From Paenibacillus phoenicis (GTDB taxonomy: Bacteria; Bacillota; Bacilli; Paenibacillales; Paenibacillaceae): 64,000 bases of DNA. Shown here piece after piece: positions 1 to 10,508 of the stretch. The stretch covers positions 2,954,501 through 3,018,500 of the forward strand of contig NZ_JAYERP010000001.1 in NCBI RefSeq assembly GCF_034718895.1. The letters are read 5' to 3'. Both the position numbers and the translations under genes were made by a program. Below the pieces are notes generated by a model that saw only the letters and a list, made by a program, of their open reading frames with translations, was not told where the DNA came from and did no database searches. How positions within the stretch are numbered: the stretch's first letter is position 1; each line of letters begins with the position of its first letter.

Positions 1-757
<757 letters not shown>

Positions 758-820
758 TCAATATTATAGCATACATTAGCCCTTAAGTTGAGCATTGTCA
801 GGATATTGCAGGCTTTGGGC

Positions 821-861
821 AAAAAAATACCTCCAACCTTCCCAAAGGAAGGTCAGAGGTA
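821..861 (-). terminator. Intrinsic terminator after the debranching-type gene
   Basis: On the minus strand a two-step stem (arms 828-833/856-861 and 836-842/847-853, 4-nt loop) is followed by seven T. It closes the long minus-strand sugar operon. Confidence 0.9.
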
Positions 862-868
862 GGAGAGC

Positions 869-2944
869 TTATTCAACCACGGTATAACCTGTGGTGTTCT
901 CCAGAATCTCGACGGAGAAGGTGCTGCCGTCCGCGTTCCGCGTAACGCGAACCGACAAGTGCCCGCCGCCGATCGCGATATGCGTTGCCTCCAGCTGGTT
1001 CATGCCTTGCACAAGGAACGGCGACAATACGATTTCCCGGCGGAGCGCATCGGGGTACAGCCCCAGCATCGCCTGCAGGAAGACGATCGATGTGCCGGCC
1101 GCCCAAGCTTGCGGCGAGCAGGTCGTCGGATACGGAACCGGATGGCCCAGACCCGCGTCATGACCGCAGAACAGCTCCGGCAAGCGCTGGTACTCGAAAT
1201 GCACCGAAGCGTTCAGCAATCCCGAGATAACTTGCTCCGCCTCCTGCTTGAAGCCGAGCTTGCCAAGGCCAAGCAAGATCATGGCGTTGTCATGCGGCCA
1301 TACGCTGCCGTTATGATAACTCATCGGGTAATAGCCGGTAGATTCTGTACTCATGGTCCGAATGCCGTACCCGTTAAACATATCCGGCTTCATCATCCGC
1401 CCGGCCTGCGCCTTGGCGCGAGAAGCCTCGGGCATTCCGCTCATCAGCAGATGCCCCGGATTCGAACTGACGCTGCGGACTTGGCGCAAATCTTTGTCCA
1501 AGGCGATCGCGTAGCATTGCTCGTCCTCCATCCAGAAAGCCGACTCGAACCGCGCTTTCAGTTCTTCCGCTTCCGCCTCCAGCCGGCGGGCCGTCTCCGG
1601 CTCACCCATCAGCTCGAACAGCGGCGCCAGCGAATGCTTCGCCTGGTAGACGTACCCTTGCACCTCAGCCAGCGCAATTGGCGAATCCGCGTAAGCTCCG
1701 TGTTCGTGCATAATCGAATTGGCGGAATCCTTCCAGCCCTGGTTCGGGAAGCCTTTGTCCGCTTCCTGCTTATAAGCCATAAACCCTGAGCCCGACTGCA
1801 TGGACGCATCGATATAAGCCAATGCGCGCATTATGTTCGGCCGCAACTCCTCCACCAAAGCGAGGTCGCCGGTCCAACGGTAGTATTCGCCGATCAAAAC
1901 AAGGAACAACGGTGTTGAATCGATCGTGCCGTAGTACGGGGAGAACGGCGATTGTTTCGTGGTCACCAGCTCGCCGAAGCGGATCTCGTGCATGATTTTG
2001 CCCGGCTGTTCGTCTCGCCACGGGTCGACCTGCTCCCCCTGATAGGCCGCTAACGTTCTTAACGTTCCCACGGCGTGCCGAGGGTTAATCGGGAGCATGA
2101 AGAGCGAGGTGATCAAGCTGTCCCGGCCAAACGGAACAGCAAACCAAGGCAGTCCCGCAACCGTCGTCTCACCGTAGCCGATATCCGTCGTCAACATACG
2201 CAAGTCCTGTACCCCGCGCCGGTACAATTCGTTAAATACCGGGGAATCGGAAGCGATACGGGTGTTGTCCGCATACCAAGCTTCGTACGACTGCTCCAGC
2301 CGCTGCAGCCCTTCATCAAAACTAAGCGGCGTGTCCGCTGGAAGCAGCTTGTCCGCCATCGGGACAACTTGAAACGTAACTTGCCATGTCTCTTGGATCT
2401 TCAAGGACAATGGGAACGTAACCGTCCCGCCGTCATCCGCCCGTCCGCCTTTAGCGTCCCAGGCGATCCGCGTTTGTCTTGTTTCCTGATCTGCTCCAAG
2501 ATACCGGAACGTCATATTCTGATCCCCGACGACAACTCCTTCCACCTTGCCAACTTCCCCCGTGCGGTATTTGCGAACCAGGAACATGTCTTGAAAGTCC
2601 GCATCGAACGAAACGGATACATCAAAGGCGATCTCCCGTGGAAAATAATTCGTCAAGGCAATGCGTTCATAAAGTCTGCCATTATAGATGAAGCGGTCGC
2701 GTGTAACTTCAATCGCTCCGTCATCCTTGGCTTCCTTGATAAGCCGGAAGCTGGCTACATAACTTTTGTCGCCTGCGGAAGACAGAAGCACGGGCTTCCC
2801 GCCGTCCACCTCCAGCTCAAAGCGGCTTAAGAAGCGCGTATCCTGCGCGTATAATCCAAATCCCTGCTCATTGTGCCGGCCAATGTCGCCGTTCAGCCCA
2901 GAGAGCATAAACAGCTCCCCTTCTTTGATTACGCGGTAATCCAT
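869..2944 (-). CDS. Amylo-alpha-1,6-glucosidase / glycogen debranching-type protein
   Basis: 691-residue cytosolic protein with the two-part plan of bacterial debranching-type glucosidases: an N-terminal beta-rich domain (about residues 1-200, GDE_N-like) and a C-terminal (alpha/alpha)6 barrel (about 250-690). Landmarks include PWFAVPFGRDSL, GYGIRTMS and YHNGSVWPHDN. It has no signal peptide. The ATG has AAGGAGG 7 nt upstream and follows the permease gene by 24 nt, so it is the last gene of the transporter operon and probably trims imported branched or alpha-linked oligosaccharides. The exact linkage is not readable; related proteins include GH63/GH133-like enzymes of varied specificity. Confidence 0.85.
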   Translation of the reverse strand: MDYRVIKEGELFMLSGLNGDIGRHNEQGFGLYAQDTRFLSRFELEVDGGKPVLLSSAGDKSYVASFRLIKEAKDDGAIEVTRDRFIYNGRLYERIALTNYFPREIAFDVSVSFDADFQDMFLVRKYRTGEVGKVEGVVVGDQNMTFRYLGADQETRQTRIAWDAKGGRADDGGTVTFPLSLKIQETWQVTFQVVPMADKLLPADTPLSFDEGLQRLEQSYEAWYADNTRIASDSPVFNELYRRGVQDLRMLTTDIGYGETTVAGLPWFAVPFGRDSLITSLFMLPINPRHAVGTLRTLAAYQGEQVDPWRDEQPGKIMHEIRFGELVTTKQSPFSPYYGTIDSTPLFLVLIGEYYRWTGDLALVEELRPNIMRALAYIDASMQSGSGFMAYKQEADKGFPNQGWKDSANSIMHEHGAYADSPIALAEVQGYVYQAKHSLAPLFELMGEPETARRLEAEAEELKARFESAFWMEDEQCYAIALDKDLRQVRSVSSNPGHLLMSGMPEASRAKAQAGRMMKPDMFNGYGIRTMSTESTGYYPMSYHNGSVWPHDNAMILLGLGKLGFKQEAEQVISGLLNASVHFEYQRLPELFCGHDAGLGHPVPYPTTCSPQAWAAGTSIVFLQAMLGLYPDALRREIVLSPFLVQGMNQLEATHIAIGGGHLSVRVTRNADGSTFSVEILENTTGYTVVE

Positions 2945-2968
2945 CGTTAGCCTCCTTAAGTTGTGATA

Positions 2969-3793
2969 TCAACCTTTAATGCCGGCGTTTGAGATGCCCT
3001 CGATGTACTGCCGCTGGAACAGGAAGAAGAAGAGGATAATCGGCAGCGTCGACAATACGACGCCGGCCATAATCAGCGACGTATTTTCGAAGAATTGGTC
3101 CTTCACACTGTTCAGACCTACGACAAGCACGTACATATCCGGCTTATTCGTCAAAGTACTCGGAATCAGATAACTGTTCCAGGTTCCGGCAAATGCCAAA
3201 ATCGCCATCGTAATCAGCGACGAACGGGCCAGCGGATAAACAATCTTCCAGAAGGCGCCCATCTTCGTCAGACCGTCAATCCGGGCCGCCTCCAAAAATT
3301 CGTTCGGCACCGAAATAAAGAACTGACGGAGCATAAAAATATACAGTCCCTGATACAGGAACGGGATGGTCAAAGCCCAAAACGTGTTGAGCCAGCCCAA
3401 CTGAGCCATGTTGACATAGACCGGGATCAAGATCATATGGTAAGGCACCATCATCGTCGCGACCACGATCCAATAAATGACCGATTTCCCCCGGAAATTC
3501 AGCTTAGCCAGTGCAAACCCTGCCATCGGATTAATCACCATATTCCCAAGCACCACCACACCGGTCATGATGATCGTGTTCAGAAACCAGCGCGGTACAT
3601 TGTAAGCTTCATTCGTAAAAAACAGTTTGAAGTTATCCAGCGTCCAGTTTGCCGGCGAAGTGAGTGTATTCACGAAACGCATCGGCAATACGGAGGAATA
3701 CAACGTATAAATAAAAGGGATGGCAAACAGAAGCCCCAGAACGATCATGCCGAGGTAAAGGAACGGCCGACCTATGCGCGTACGGCTTTTCAT
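2969..3793 (-). CDS. Carbohydrate ABC transporter permease (MalG-like, CUT1)
   Basis: 274-residue inner-membrane permease with six predicted transmembrane segments. The cytoplasmic coupling loop is present as EAARIDGLTKMGAFWKIVYP (EAA motif, about residues 180-200). It pairs with the preceding MalF-like permease, whose stop is 4 nt upstream; the ribosome site AAGGAG overlaps the last codons of that gene, so the two are translationally coupled. Substrate is probably a maltodextrin or other alpha-glucoside, inferred from the flanking debranching enzyme and GH65 phosphorylase. No ATPase gene accompanies the pair. Confidence 0.93.
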   Translation of the reverse strand: MKSRTRIGRPFLYLGMIVLGLLFAIPFIYTLYSSVLPMRFVNTLTSPANWTLDNFKLFFTNEAYNVPRWFLNTIIMTGVVVLGNMVINPMAGFALAKLNFRGKSVIYWIVVATMMVPYHMILIPVYVNMAQLGWLNTFWALTIPFLYQGLYIFMLRQFFISVPNEFLEAARIDGLTKMGAFWKIVYPLARSSLITMAILAFAGTWNSYLIPSTLTNKPDMYVLVVGLNSVKDQFFENTSLIMAGVVLSTLPIILFFFLFQRQYIEGISNAGIKG

Positions 3794-3797
3794 GTTC

Positions 3798-4712
3798 TCA
3801 CTCCTTCACGTCCAGGAATTTTTTTTGCAGGTACGTAATCAGCATAATGATGATAAAGAACAGGACAACGGCCGCACTTCCGTACCCGATGTTCATGTAA
3901 CGGATCCCGTGTTGGTAGAAGTAGGTGACGACTGTACTAGTTGCTCCAGCCGGAGTTCCCAGCGCCCCGTACCTAGAAATGGCGGCGATTTGGTCATAGA
4001 TTTGAAATCCGGCGATCGTAGACACGGAGACGATAAAGAACGTGACCGCCTTCAATGAAGGCACCGTAATATAGCGGAATTTATTCCACTTCGAGGCGCC
4101 GTCGATCTCGCTTGCTTCGTACAAGTCTTTGGGAATTTCCTGCAGGCCGGACAAATAGACGATCATCGTAAACCCGGCTTGCTGGAAGATAAACAGAATG
4201 CATACAAACAGCAGCGCGTACTTCGTATCGGCGTACCAGGTAACATTGCCGAATCCCAGCGTGCCGAAGAAATTCGTCAGGAACGTCCCTTGCTTAAACA
4301 GCATCATAAAGACGGTGGTAATCGCAATTTGCGAAGTGATGTAGGGTAAGAAAAAGACCGTCCGGAAGATGCCCTTGCCCTTGAGCTTCTGGTTAACGAG
4401 CAATGCGAGAAACAAGCCCAGTATCGTTTGCAACGGGATCGAAACCACCACGATCTCCAGGGAATGGAGCAGGGCACGGAAGAACTCCCGGTCATGAAGA
4501 ATTTCAATATAATTGCTTAACCCGATAAACTTGGCTTGATCCAGCGAGGCAAAGTTGGCATCCTGAAAGCTTCTGACAAAAGACTGAATGAAAGGATATA
4601 AAAACCACCAGGCCCATAAAAGCAAAAAAGGCAGGGTAAACAACCAGCCTAATGTCAGATCCGAATCGGCGATGGAACGAAACACGGATTGCCGATTTTT
4701 ATTGTTTTTCAC
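3798..4712 (-). CDS. Carbohydrate ABC transporter permease (MalF-like, CUT1)
   Basis: 304-residue permease with six membrane spans and an EAA loop reading YEASEIDGASKWNKFRYITVP. I start it at the GTG at 4712 (VKNNKNRQS...) because GAGGTG lies 6 nt upstream; an in-frame ATG at 4808 would add 32 residues with no ribosome site and would run through the hairpin at 4760-4797. It forms the heterodimeric channel with the downstream permease and receives sugar from the lipoprotein encoded upstream. Confidence 0.92.
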   Translation of the reverse strand: MKNNKNRQSVFRSIADSDLTLGWLFTLPFLLLWAWWFLYPFIQSFVRSFQDANFASLDQAKFIGLSNYIEILHDREFFRALLHSLEIVVVSIPLQTILGLFLALLVNQKLKGKGIFRTVFFLPYITSQIAITTVFMMLFKQGTFLTNFFGTLGFGNVTWYADTKYALLFVCILFIFQQAGFTMIVYLSGLQEIPKDLYEASEIDGASKWNKFRYITVPSLKAVTFFIVSVSTIAGFQIYDQIAAISRYGALGTPAGATSTVVTYFYQHGIRYMNIGYGSAAVVLFFIIIMLITYLQKKFLDVKE

Positions 4713-4749
4713 GGGTAACACCTCGTTTCTGCTTTCTTGCGGATAAAGT

Positions 4750-4797
4750 AAAAAAGGTACCGCTCTCTCTGAAACTTGCCTGATCAGGAGAGAGCGG
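4750..4797 (-). terminator. Terminator-like hairpin between binding-protein and permease genes
   Basis: A 10-bp stem (4760-4769/4788-4797) followed by six T on the minus strand lies in the 110-nt gap after the binding-protein gene. Such hairpins commonly let the binding protein be made in excess over the permeases by partial termination or 3'-end stabilisation (inference). Confidence 0.75.
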
Positions 4798-4822
4798 CTG
4801 CTTATCAAGGAGCAAATGGAAC

Positions 4823-6070
4823 TTAGTTAAACTGACTTTGGATATCGTCAAGAATTTGCTGCGCCGTCTTGCCGGATCCGCCGAGAATCAGGCCTTCCAG
4901 CTCTTGCACAAGCGCATCGGTAAAGCGTTTCGTATCCGTTGGATATTCGAAGTCCGTGCTGTATTCCAGCGCTGGCTTCAATGCGCTGAACTCCGGATTT
5001 TTCTCGAAGTATTGGCCGGACAGCGAAGTTAATGCCGGGTTAAAGCCCAGATCCATAAAGGCTTTTTGCGTTTCGTCGTTCGTCATGTAGTAAGCCGCTT
5101 TCAACGCTGCTTCTTTGTTTTTGGCGTCCTTCAGCACAATATAAGCGTCGGAGCTCATCGTGCTGCCGTTGGTCGTCCCTTTAGGAATCGGCAAAGCCAC
5201 ATATTTCAGATCCGGATTTGCGTCCTTCAGGTAACCTTTGTACCAGTAACCGCCGGTACTCATCGCACCTTTCTCGTTGCTGAATACTTCGCCGTCCCAA
5301 CCAAAGCCTAACGATTTCGGTGTTACCGCAATGCCTTCTTTGTACATATCGACGATCAGTTCCAGCGCTTTGACGTTCTCTGGAGAATTGATCGTTTTGC
5401 CGTAGCCCCAGCCGCCGCCGAAGCTTTTCACATAGTTGGTGATATGGAAGGCGTCCAGGTTCACAATGATGCCTTTCACGTCGCCTTTATTCAGCACTTT
5501 GGCTGCTTGAATCACTTCATCCCAGGTCGTAGGATAGTCCCCAAGCCCGGCGCCTTTCCACATCTTCTCATTGATCAGGAACATCGCAGGCATGTCCGTA
5601 TTCGGGATGCCGTACATTTTGCCGTCAACCTTCCAGATGTTCTTCGAAGATTCCGGGAAGCGGCTCATATCGATGCCCGTACTTTGGATCAGATCATCGA
5701 TGGGCGTAAACAGATTTTTATTGATGTATTCATACGCGCCTTCGTTGGACATCTTGATAAAGTCCGGTGCGACGCCCGCGGCGATTTCCCCCGGCAACGT
5801 ATTCCAAAACTGCTCACTGCTTGGGTACTGCTTGATCTTCAACTCAATATCCGGGTAAACCGTGTTGATCTTATCAGCTGCGGCTTGATAGATCGCCAAG
5901 TCTTGGGCGGTTCCCCAGAACCCGAAGTTGACGGTGACTTTTTGTCCCGGTTTCGTCTCGCTTCCCCCTGTATTGTCAGCGGTTTTGCTGCTTCCGCAAG
6001 CGGTCAAGCCTACGACAGCGGCAAGGCACAAAATCAGCAGAGCTGAAAGTGTTCTTTTTCTGGCTTTCAT
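4823..6070 (-). CDS. Extracellular sugar-binding lipoprotein (ABC transporter, family 1)
   Basis: 415-residue solute-binding protein. The N-terminus has a basic start, a hydrophobic core and the lipobox LTAC, so the mature protein is lipid-anchored at Cys on the outer face of the membrane. The mature part contains the family-1 sugar-binder landmarks NFGFWG and PAMFLINEKMWKGAGL. The start at 6070 has AAAGGGAGG 7 nt upstream; an in-frame ATG at 6094 lacks one. It precedes the two permease genes and probably binds maltodextrin-like sugars (inference from neighbours). Confidence 0.92.
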   Translation of the reverse strand: MKARKRTLSALLILCLAAVVGLTACGSSKTADNTGGSETKPGQKVTVNFGFWGTAQDLAIYQAAADKINTVYPDIELKIKQYPSSEQFWNTLPGEIAAGVAPDFIKMSNEGAYEYINKNLFTPIDDLIQSTGIDMSRFPESSKNIWKVDGKMYGIPNTDMPAMFLINEKMWKGAGLGDYPTTWDEVIQAAKVLNKGDVKGIIVNLDAFHITNYVKSFGGGWGYGKTINSPENVKALELIVDMYKEGIAVTPKSLGFGWDGEVFSNEKGAMSTGGYWYKGYLKDANPDLKYVALPIPKGTTNGSTMSSDAYIVLKDAKNKEAALKAAYYMTNDETQKAFMDLGFNPALTSLSGQYFEKNPEFSALKPALEYSTDFEYPTDTKRFTDALVQELEGLILGGSGKTAQQILDDIQSQFN

Positions 6071-6136
6071 TGTTGTTGCCTCCCTTTTGATCACTTCTGT
6101 CTTTCTTGCTCCTTAAGCATAAACACCCCTAAACAC

Positions 6137-6167
6137 AAAAAAAATTAATCAAATATTGATTAATTTT
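6137..6167 (-). terminator. Intrinsic terminator after the YesN-type regulator gene
   Basis: A perfect 12-bp AT-only stem (6141-6152/6156-6167, loop ATA) is followed by a run of T on the minus strand. It separates the regulatory genes from the transporter operon, so the binding-protein gene must start from its own promoter between here and 6070. Confidence 0.75.
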
Positions 6168-6259
6168 AGATTTTCGCCTCGATTTTTAGTTGATCGTTGC
6201 AGGCGGCGGTATAAGTTTTTAATACAATCACACTTTTTTATCTGATTTATGCTTCTTTT

Positions 6260-7813
6260 TTATCCTTCTTCATTGCGATATTGCTTCGGAGAGACTCCCG
6301 TATACTTGTTGAATACGATTGCAAAATGCGCCTGATTGCTAAACCCGACTTTCTCGGCGACCTCGTAAATTTTATAGCGGTAATCTTTTAACAGCTCTTT
6401 GGCTTTATTGATGCGCAGCTCATTAATATAATCAAACAAGCCTTGCCCTACTTCCTCTTTAAACAGGCGGCTGACATAATTTGGGCTGACTTGGAACAGG
6501 TCGGCAAACAGCTTCAGGGAGAGGCTGTCTTGATAATGATGCTCGATGTACTCCAAAATATTGCGGATCAACTGGCTGTACCCTTTGAAAGAAGCGTTGG
6601 TCCCTCCGCCAAGCCGCTGTTCAAAAACAGTCCGGTATGCGCTGGACATTTGCTCGAAATCTTCAAAAGCCCCGCGGGCGGTGAGTTCTTCCTCCGCCTC
6701 TGTTTTGGCCTTGCTCCCGTTTCGGTCCATCATAAATAACAAGCCTTCGTACACTTTTTGCACCTCTGCCTCGTCCAGACACTCCTCCGTCCGGATCAGA
6801 TTCTCCCAGCGCGACAGCCCATCCATGAACTTCTCGTGCGCATGCTCGGCCAAGGCTGACTTCATTTGCTTCACATAAACCTCCGCTTGCTCCAAGGCCA
6901 CCTCGCTTCGCTCCTTCTGGTGGCTGTAATAGAAAATCGAGGATTCCGGATGGTAAAAATGGTGCGACAACGCCTGCAGCGCTTGTTTGTACGCCGTGGG
7001 CACTTGCTCGAATCGGTCCACCCAATCGCTGATGCCCAGCACAATATCAATATTCACGAAACGCTTGAGCGTGGAACTGATCCGTTGCACGATGTCGTTG
7101 ACGCGCGTCAGCGAAGCGAGCAGACTCTTCAGTTCGCTGTTGCTGATCAGGAGGGCGGACAGCCGCTCGTTTAATGGCACGAACTCGATCTCCCGCTCCG
7201 CCGAAACCATTTCGTTCACCATATTTTGCACGGTATTCCCGAGTACGGACTGCGACGATTCGCTGTATCTTTGCAGCACCTTGTCATAGTTTTTAATTTT
7301 GAACAACACAACGTAGATGTTGCCTTCTTTTAACCGTGATTCCGAGAGCTCATGCTGGATACCGGTGCCGTACAGCAGGCCGCTGAGCAGCTGCTCCTTG
7401 TGATTTGTCGCCCTTGGGGGTTGTGAAGGAATAGGGGCGGTCCCGAGTTGCTCGCGGATGTTCTGCAGCATGCCAATCAGCTCCCGGTCATTGATGTCCG
7501 GCTTATGAAAATAATCGAGCGCCCCCAGCTTCATCGCCTCCTTCACAAACCCGAAGTCGTCAAAGCTGCTCAGGACCACCACCTTGACGGGCAGCTCCTG
7601 CTCTTTGATCCGGCGCAGCACTTCAAGCCCGTCCATTTTCGGCATTTTGATGTCCAGCAGCACGACATCCGGCTGCTCGCTGGCGATCAACCGCAACGCC
7701 TCAGCTCCGTCTCCAGCCTCGCCGATGATCTCCACGCCTTCGGCTTGCCAATCGATCGCCGATTTAATGCCGATTCGCACCAGCGGCTCGTCGTCTACAA
7801 TCAATATTTTCAT
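6260..7813 (-). CDS. Response regulator, receiver plus AraC-type DNA-binding domain (YesN-like)
   Basis: 517 residues. The receiver (1-120) has acidic DDE near the N-terminus, the phosphoacceptor Asp in LLDIKMPKMDG and the conserved Lys in FHKPD. A long middle region (about 130-400) links it to a C-terminal AraC double helix-turn-helix (about 415-515, ending GFSNQAHFAIVFNKYTGVSPKQYR). The ATG overlaps the stop of the kinase gene (ATGA). Its gene sits directly upstream of the sugar transporter it most likely activates in response to extracellular oligosaccharide. Confidence 0.93.
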   Translation of the reverse strand: MKILIVDDEPLVRIGIKSAIDWQAEGVEIIGEAGDGAEALRLIASEQPDVVLLDIKMPKMDGLEVLRRIKEQELPVKVVVLSSFDDFGFVKEAMKLGALDYFHKPDINDRELIGMLQNIREQLGTAPIPSQPPRATNHKEQLLSGLLYGTGIQHELSESRLKEGNIYVVLFKIKNYDKVLQRYSESSQSVLGNTVQNMVNEMVSAEREIEFVPLNERLSALLISNSELKSLLASLTRVNDIVQRISSTLKRFVNIDIVLGISDWVDRFEQVPTAYKQALQALSHHFYHPESSIFYYSHQKERSEVALEQAEVYVKQMKSALAEHAHEKFMDGLSRWENLIRTEECLDEAEVQKVYEGLLFMMDRNGSKAKTEAEEELTARGAFEDFEQMSSAYRTVFEQRLGGGTNASFKGYSQLIRNILEYIEHHYQDSLSLKLFADLFQVSPNYVSRLFKEEVGQGLFDYINELRINKAKELLKDYRYKIYEVAEKVGFSNQAHFAIVFNKYTGVSPKQYRNEEG

Positions 7814-9654
7814 TTGCTGTCCCCTCCCCCTGCCGTTTCATTCGAAATGACTGGAACCCGAATCAGCGCCACAGTTCCCCCCTGCCTTCCGGGGGCAAGC
7901 CATAAGCCGTATCCCGGTCCAAAATGCAGACGTATCCGGCTTCGAATATTCTGAATGCCAATCGAGTTGAATCCATCTCTGGAGATTTCCTTATACCCTG
8001 GCTTGGCATGTAACCCGCCATCTTCCGGGAACCCGCGGCCGTTGTCCGCCACTTCCACGTACAGGTCGCCTTGCCGTTCATAAATGGAAATGTCCAGCTT
8101 CCCTTTATAATCAATTCCCTCAAATCCATGGAAAATCGCATTTTCCACCAGCGGCTGGATCAGGAATTTCAACGTTTTGTATTCGGTGACGCCCGGGTCA
8201 ATCGAATACGTCACCTCAAACTTGTTGAAGTACCGGAAATCCAGAATTTTGGCATAGCTCTGGACAAATACGACTTCCTCAGCGATGGGAACAAAGTTCT
8301 CATCCGTCTTCATGCTGAACTTCATTACAGAAGCGAAAGCTTGCAGCGCCTCTTCAATTCCGGAAGCGCCTTGCACTTTGGCCATCCACTTGATCACATT
8401 TAAGGTATTGTATATAAAATGCGGGCGGATTTGCGATTGCAGCGCGTCCATCTCCAGCTTGCGTTTCTCTTCCTCTTTCTCGTAAATCCGCGCAATCAGA
8501 CTGCGAATTTCCTGCAGCATCTGATCGATCGTACTGCTGATCACCCCAACCTCATCGCTTTGCCGCGTATCGAACCTGACATCGAGCTGGCCCTGGGCGA
8601 CCAGCTTCATTTTGCGGTTCAATACGGCCAAAGGCTTCATAATTCGCGTGGCAATGCGCAGGGAGATCAGGATCGACAAGACCAGCAGCAGGAGGAGCGT
8701 ACCGGCCATGATGGCCACCAACTGGTACACAATGGAGTACAGGTCGTCCTTCGCAATCAGGGTCACCGCATGCCACTCGGCCACCTGAGACGGAGAAGAG
8801 ATCATATACAGCTTTTGGTTGATCCACATTCGGGTCGTACCGGTCCGGCCGGACGGCTCCTCCTGAAAGCCGCTCCCAAACACGGCGGAGGCCGCCTTGC
8901 CGATCTCTCCGCTGTTTGAGCTTCGAATAATCATCCGATCTTCATCCAGCAAATAGAAGTTGGATTTTTCCGCGAACGCTGTATTACTCCACAACGTCTT
9001 CAGCTTGTCCGCCGAGATGTTGAAGACAATAAATCCGAGCCGTTCCTTGGTATACGGATCCATAATGGCCCGGCCCGCGGATACGACCGGAAGGCGGTGC
9101 GGCGATAACAGCTCGTCGTAATGAATACCCGTCGTGACAAACTGCCCGTTCCCTTCTCGTATTTTGCGGATAAACGCCTCCTGTAAATAAGTGGTTTTGA
9201 AATATTGATAGTTGATATACTCGCGGTTGCTGCGGCCGATAATCGACTGATCATGCTCATGAAAAATAACGACCGAATCCACCAAATCAGAATATAGCAT
9301 GATCCCGCTTTGAATCAATCCGTTAACCTTATCGAAGTCCCGACCGCGTTCCAGCAGCGGATAAGGGACCTGGGTATAGTCCTTCTTCATGATTTGGTAC
9401 ACGCTTTGCTCCTGGATGGGAAACATGGACAACCTTTGTAACGGCTGCAGAGACGTATCAATATTGGTCACGATTTGCTTGTTGTTCTCCACCGCCGCAT
9501 CCAGCATCACGTTTCGGTTCTTGTCGACATAAATCCATGACACGATCCCGCCGATCAAGATGAGCGGAATGAGAATAAAGACGGAAAAGGCAGCGATCAG
9601 CTTCTTCTCCAAGCTCAGTTGTGACAGTTTCTGCCGGGTGAATATCATCATCAT
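7810..9654 (-). CDS. Sensor histidine kinase (YesM-like, LytS-type catalytic core)
   Basis: 614-residue membrane kinase. A first membrane span (about 20-42), an extracellular dCache-type sensor (about 45-300), a second span (about 305-325), a HAMP linker and a His_kinase domain with RPHFIYNTLNVIKWM carrying the phospho-His; the ATPase part has ADNGRGFP. The start lies in a run of three ATGs (9654, 9651, 9648); GGAGAGG is nearest ideal spacing for the second or third. It overlaps the upstream AraC gene by 1 nt (TAATG) and the downstream regulator gene by 4 nt. Confidence 0.93.
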   Translation of the reverse strand: MMMIFTRQKLSQLSLEKKLIAAFSVFILIPLILIGGIVSWIYVDKNRNVMLDAAVENNKQIVTNIDTSLQPLQRLSMFPIQEQSVYQIMKKDYTQVPYPLLERGRDFDKVNGLIQSGIMLYSDLVDSVVIFHEHDQSIIGRSNREYINYQYFKTTYLQEAFIRKIREGNGQFVTTGIHYDELLSPHRLPVVSAGRAIMDPYTKERLGFIVFNISADKLKTLWSNTAFAEKSNFYLLDEDRMIIRSSNSGEIGKAASAVFGSGFQEEPSGRTGTTRMWINQKLYMISSPSQVAEWHAVTLIAKDDLYSIVYQLVAIMAGTLLLLLVLSILISLRIATRIMKPLAVLNRKMKLVAQGQLDVRFDTRQSDEVGVISSTIDQMLQEIRSLIARIYEKEEEKRKLEMDALQSQIRPHFIYNTLNVIKWMAKVQGASGIEEALQAFASVMKFSMKTDENFVPIAEEVVFVQSYAKILDFRYFNKFEVTYSIDPGVTEYKTLKFLIQPLVENAIFHGFEGIDYKGKLDISIYERQGDLYVEVADNGRGFPEDGGLHAKPGYKEISRDGFNSIGIQNIRSRIRLHFGPGYGLWLAPGRQGGTVALIRVPVISNETAGGGDSK

Positions 9655-10406
9655 TACCTCTCCAGAATAGATCGCCCCGCTCCGCTTGTCCGAAATTGCT
9701 TTGGCGTCATGCCGACAAATTCCTTAAACAACCGGGTGTAGTAACTCTGACTGCAAAATTTAAAATGAAATGCGATTTCGGAAATGGAACGGTTCGTATA
9801 GATAAGCATGTGTTTCGACTCTTCAATCTTGCGGCTGTTAATGTATTTCATCAGCGGCAATCCGGTTTCCCGGCGAAAACGATCGGACAAATAACTCGGA
9901 TGAACGCCAAGGTGACCCGCAATGAGCGGCAAGGTCAAATCGTCAAAAATATGCTGCCGGATATAATGGATGGCCAGCTTCACCAGATGGGAGTACGGCA
10001 GCTCCTCCCTTTCCCGCTGAATCGTCATCACGAACTGCACCAGCATCTCGTATTCGAATTGGGCCAGCGCTTCGAGATCGTTAAGCCTTTCGATCTCCAA
10101 TATTAGAGTATCACTTAAGTGAAAAGCAATCTCCGGATCGACCCCGCCCTGGATAATCGCCCTTGTAAACAAAGTGCAGGAGGCGATGAGGGCGTTTTTT
10201 TTGGAGCGCAGCGGATAGGTTGCCAACACCGCAGCTTCAAGCTCGTTGATTTTTCGCATCACCTGAAGTGCTGTTGCTTCGTCCCCCATCCGGACCGCTT
10301 CCAGCAGCTCCTGTTCGTAGTCTACCGGAGGATGGACAAAACGATCCTGGAGTGCCTGCATTTTCGATGACCGATAATACGTATGACCCTGTTGAAGATT
10401 CATCAT
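9654..10406 (-). CDS. AraC family transcriptional regulator
   Basis: 250 residues. An N-terminal alpha-helical region (about 1-145) without recognisable cupin is followed by a C-terminal AraC pair of helix-turn-helix units ending AFHFKFCSQSYYTRLFKEFVGMTPKQFR. It is the first gene of a three-gene regulatory operon with the kinase and YesN-like regulator and is divergent from the GH65 phosphorylase gene, so it may control both directions. Presence of two AraC-type regulators in one operon is unusual for a simple sugar locus. Ligand unknown. Confidence 0.88.
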   Translation of the reverse strand: MMNLQQGHTYYRSSKMQALQDRFVHPPVDYEQELLEAVRMGDEATALQVMRKINELEAAVLATYPLRSKKNALIASCTLFTRAIIQGGVDPEIAFHLSDTLILEIERLNDLEALAQFEYEMLVQFVMTIQREREELPYSHLVKLAIHYIRQHIFDDLTLPLIAGHLGVHPSYLSDRFRRETGLPLMKYINSRKIEESKHMLIYTNRSISEIAFHFKFCSQSYYTRLFKEFVGMTPKQFRTSGAGRSILER

Positions 10407-10422
10407 ATCCCACCTAAAAATT

Positions 10423-10451
10423 TTGACAATTATCTAAAGAATTTAGTATTA
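10423..10451 (+). promoter_or_regulatory. Candidate sigma-A promoter for the phosphorylase operon
   Basis: TTGACA at 10423-10428 and GTATTA at 10446-10451 with a 17-bp spacer, 58 bp before the GH65 start. The -35 is perfect, the -10 weak, as expected for an activated promoter. Confidence 0.45.
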
Positions 10452-10508
10452 CATTACCGCTTTAGGTTCTAAAATTCAATCATAACGACCAGGAGGGATC
10501 TAACAACC

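Noticed and set aside
959-1789. Plus-strand frame of 276 codons
   Set aside because: Shadow of the debranching-type gene on the other strand; Arg/His-rich antisense product.
10407-10508. cre box in the GH65/AraC divergent region
   Set aside because: No site matching TGWAANCGNTNWCA well was found, unlike the arabinose-type promoters.
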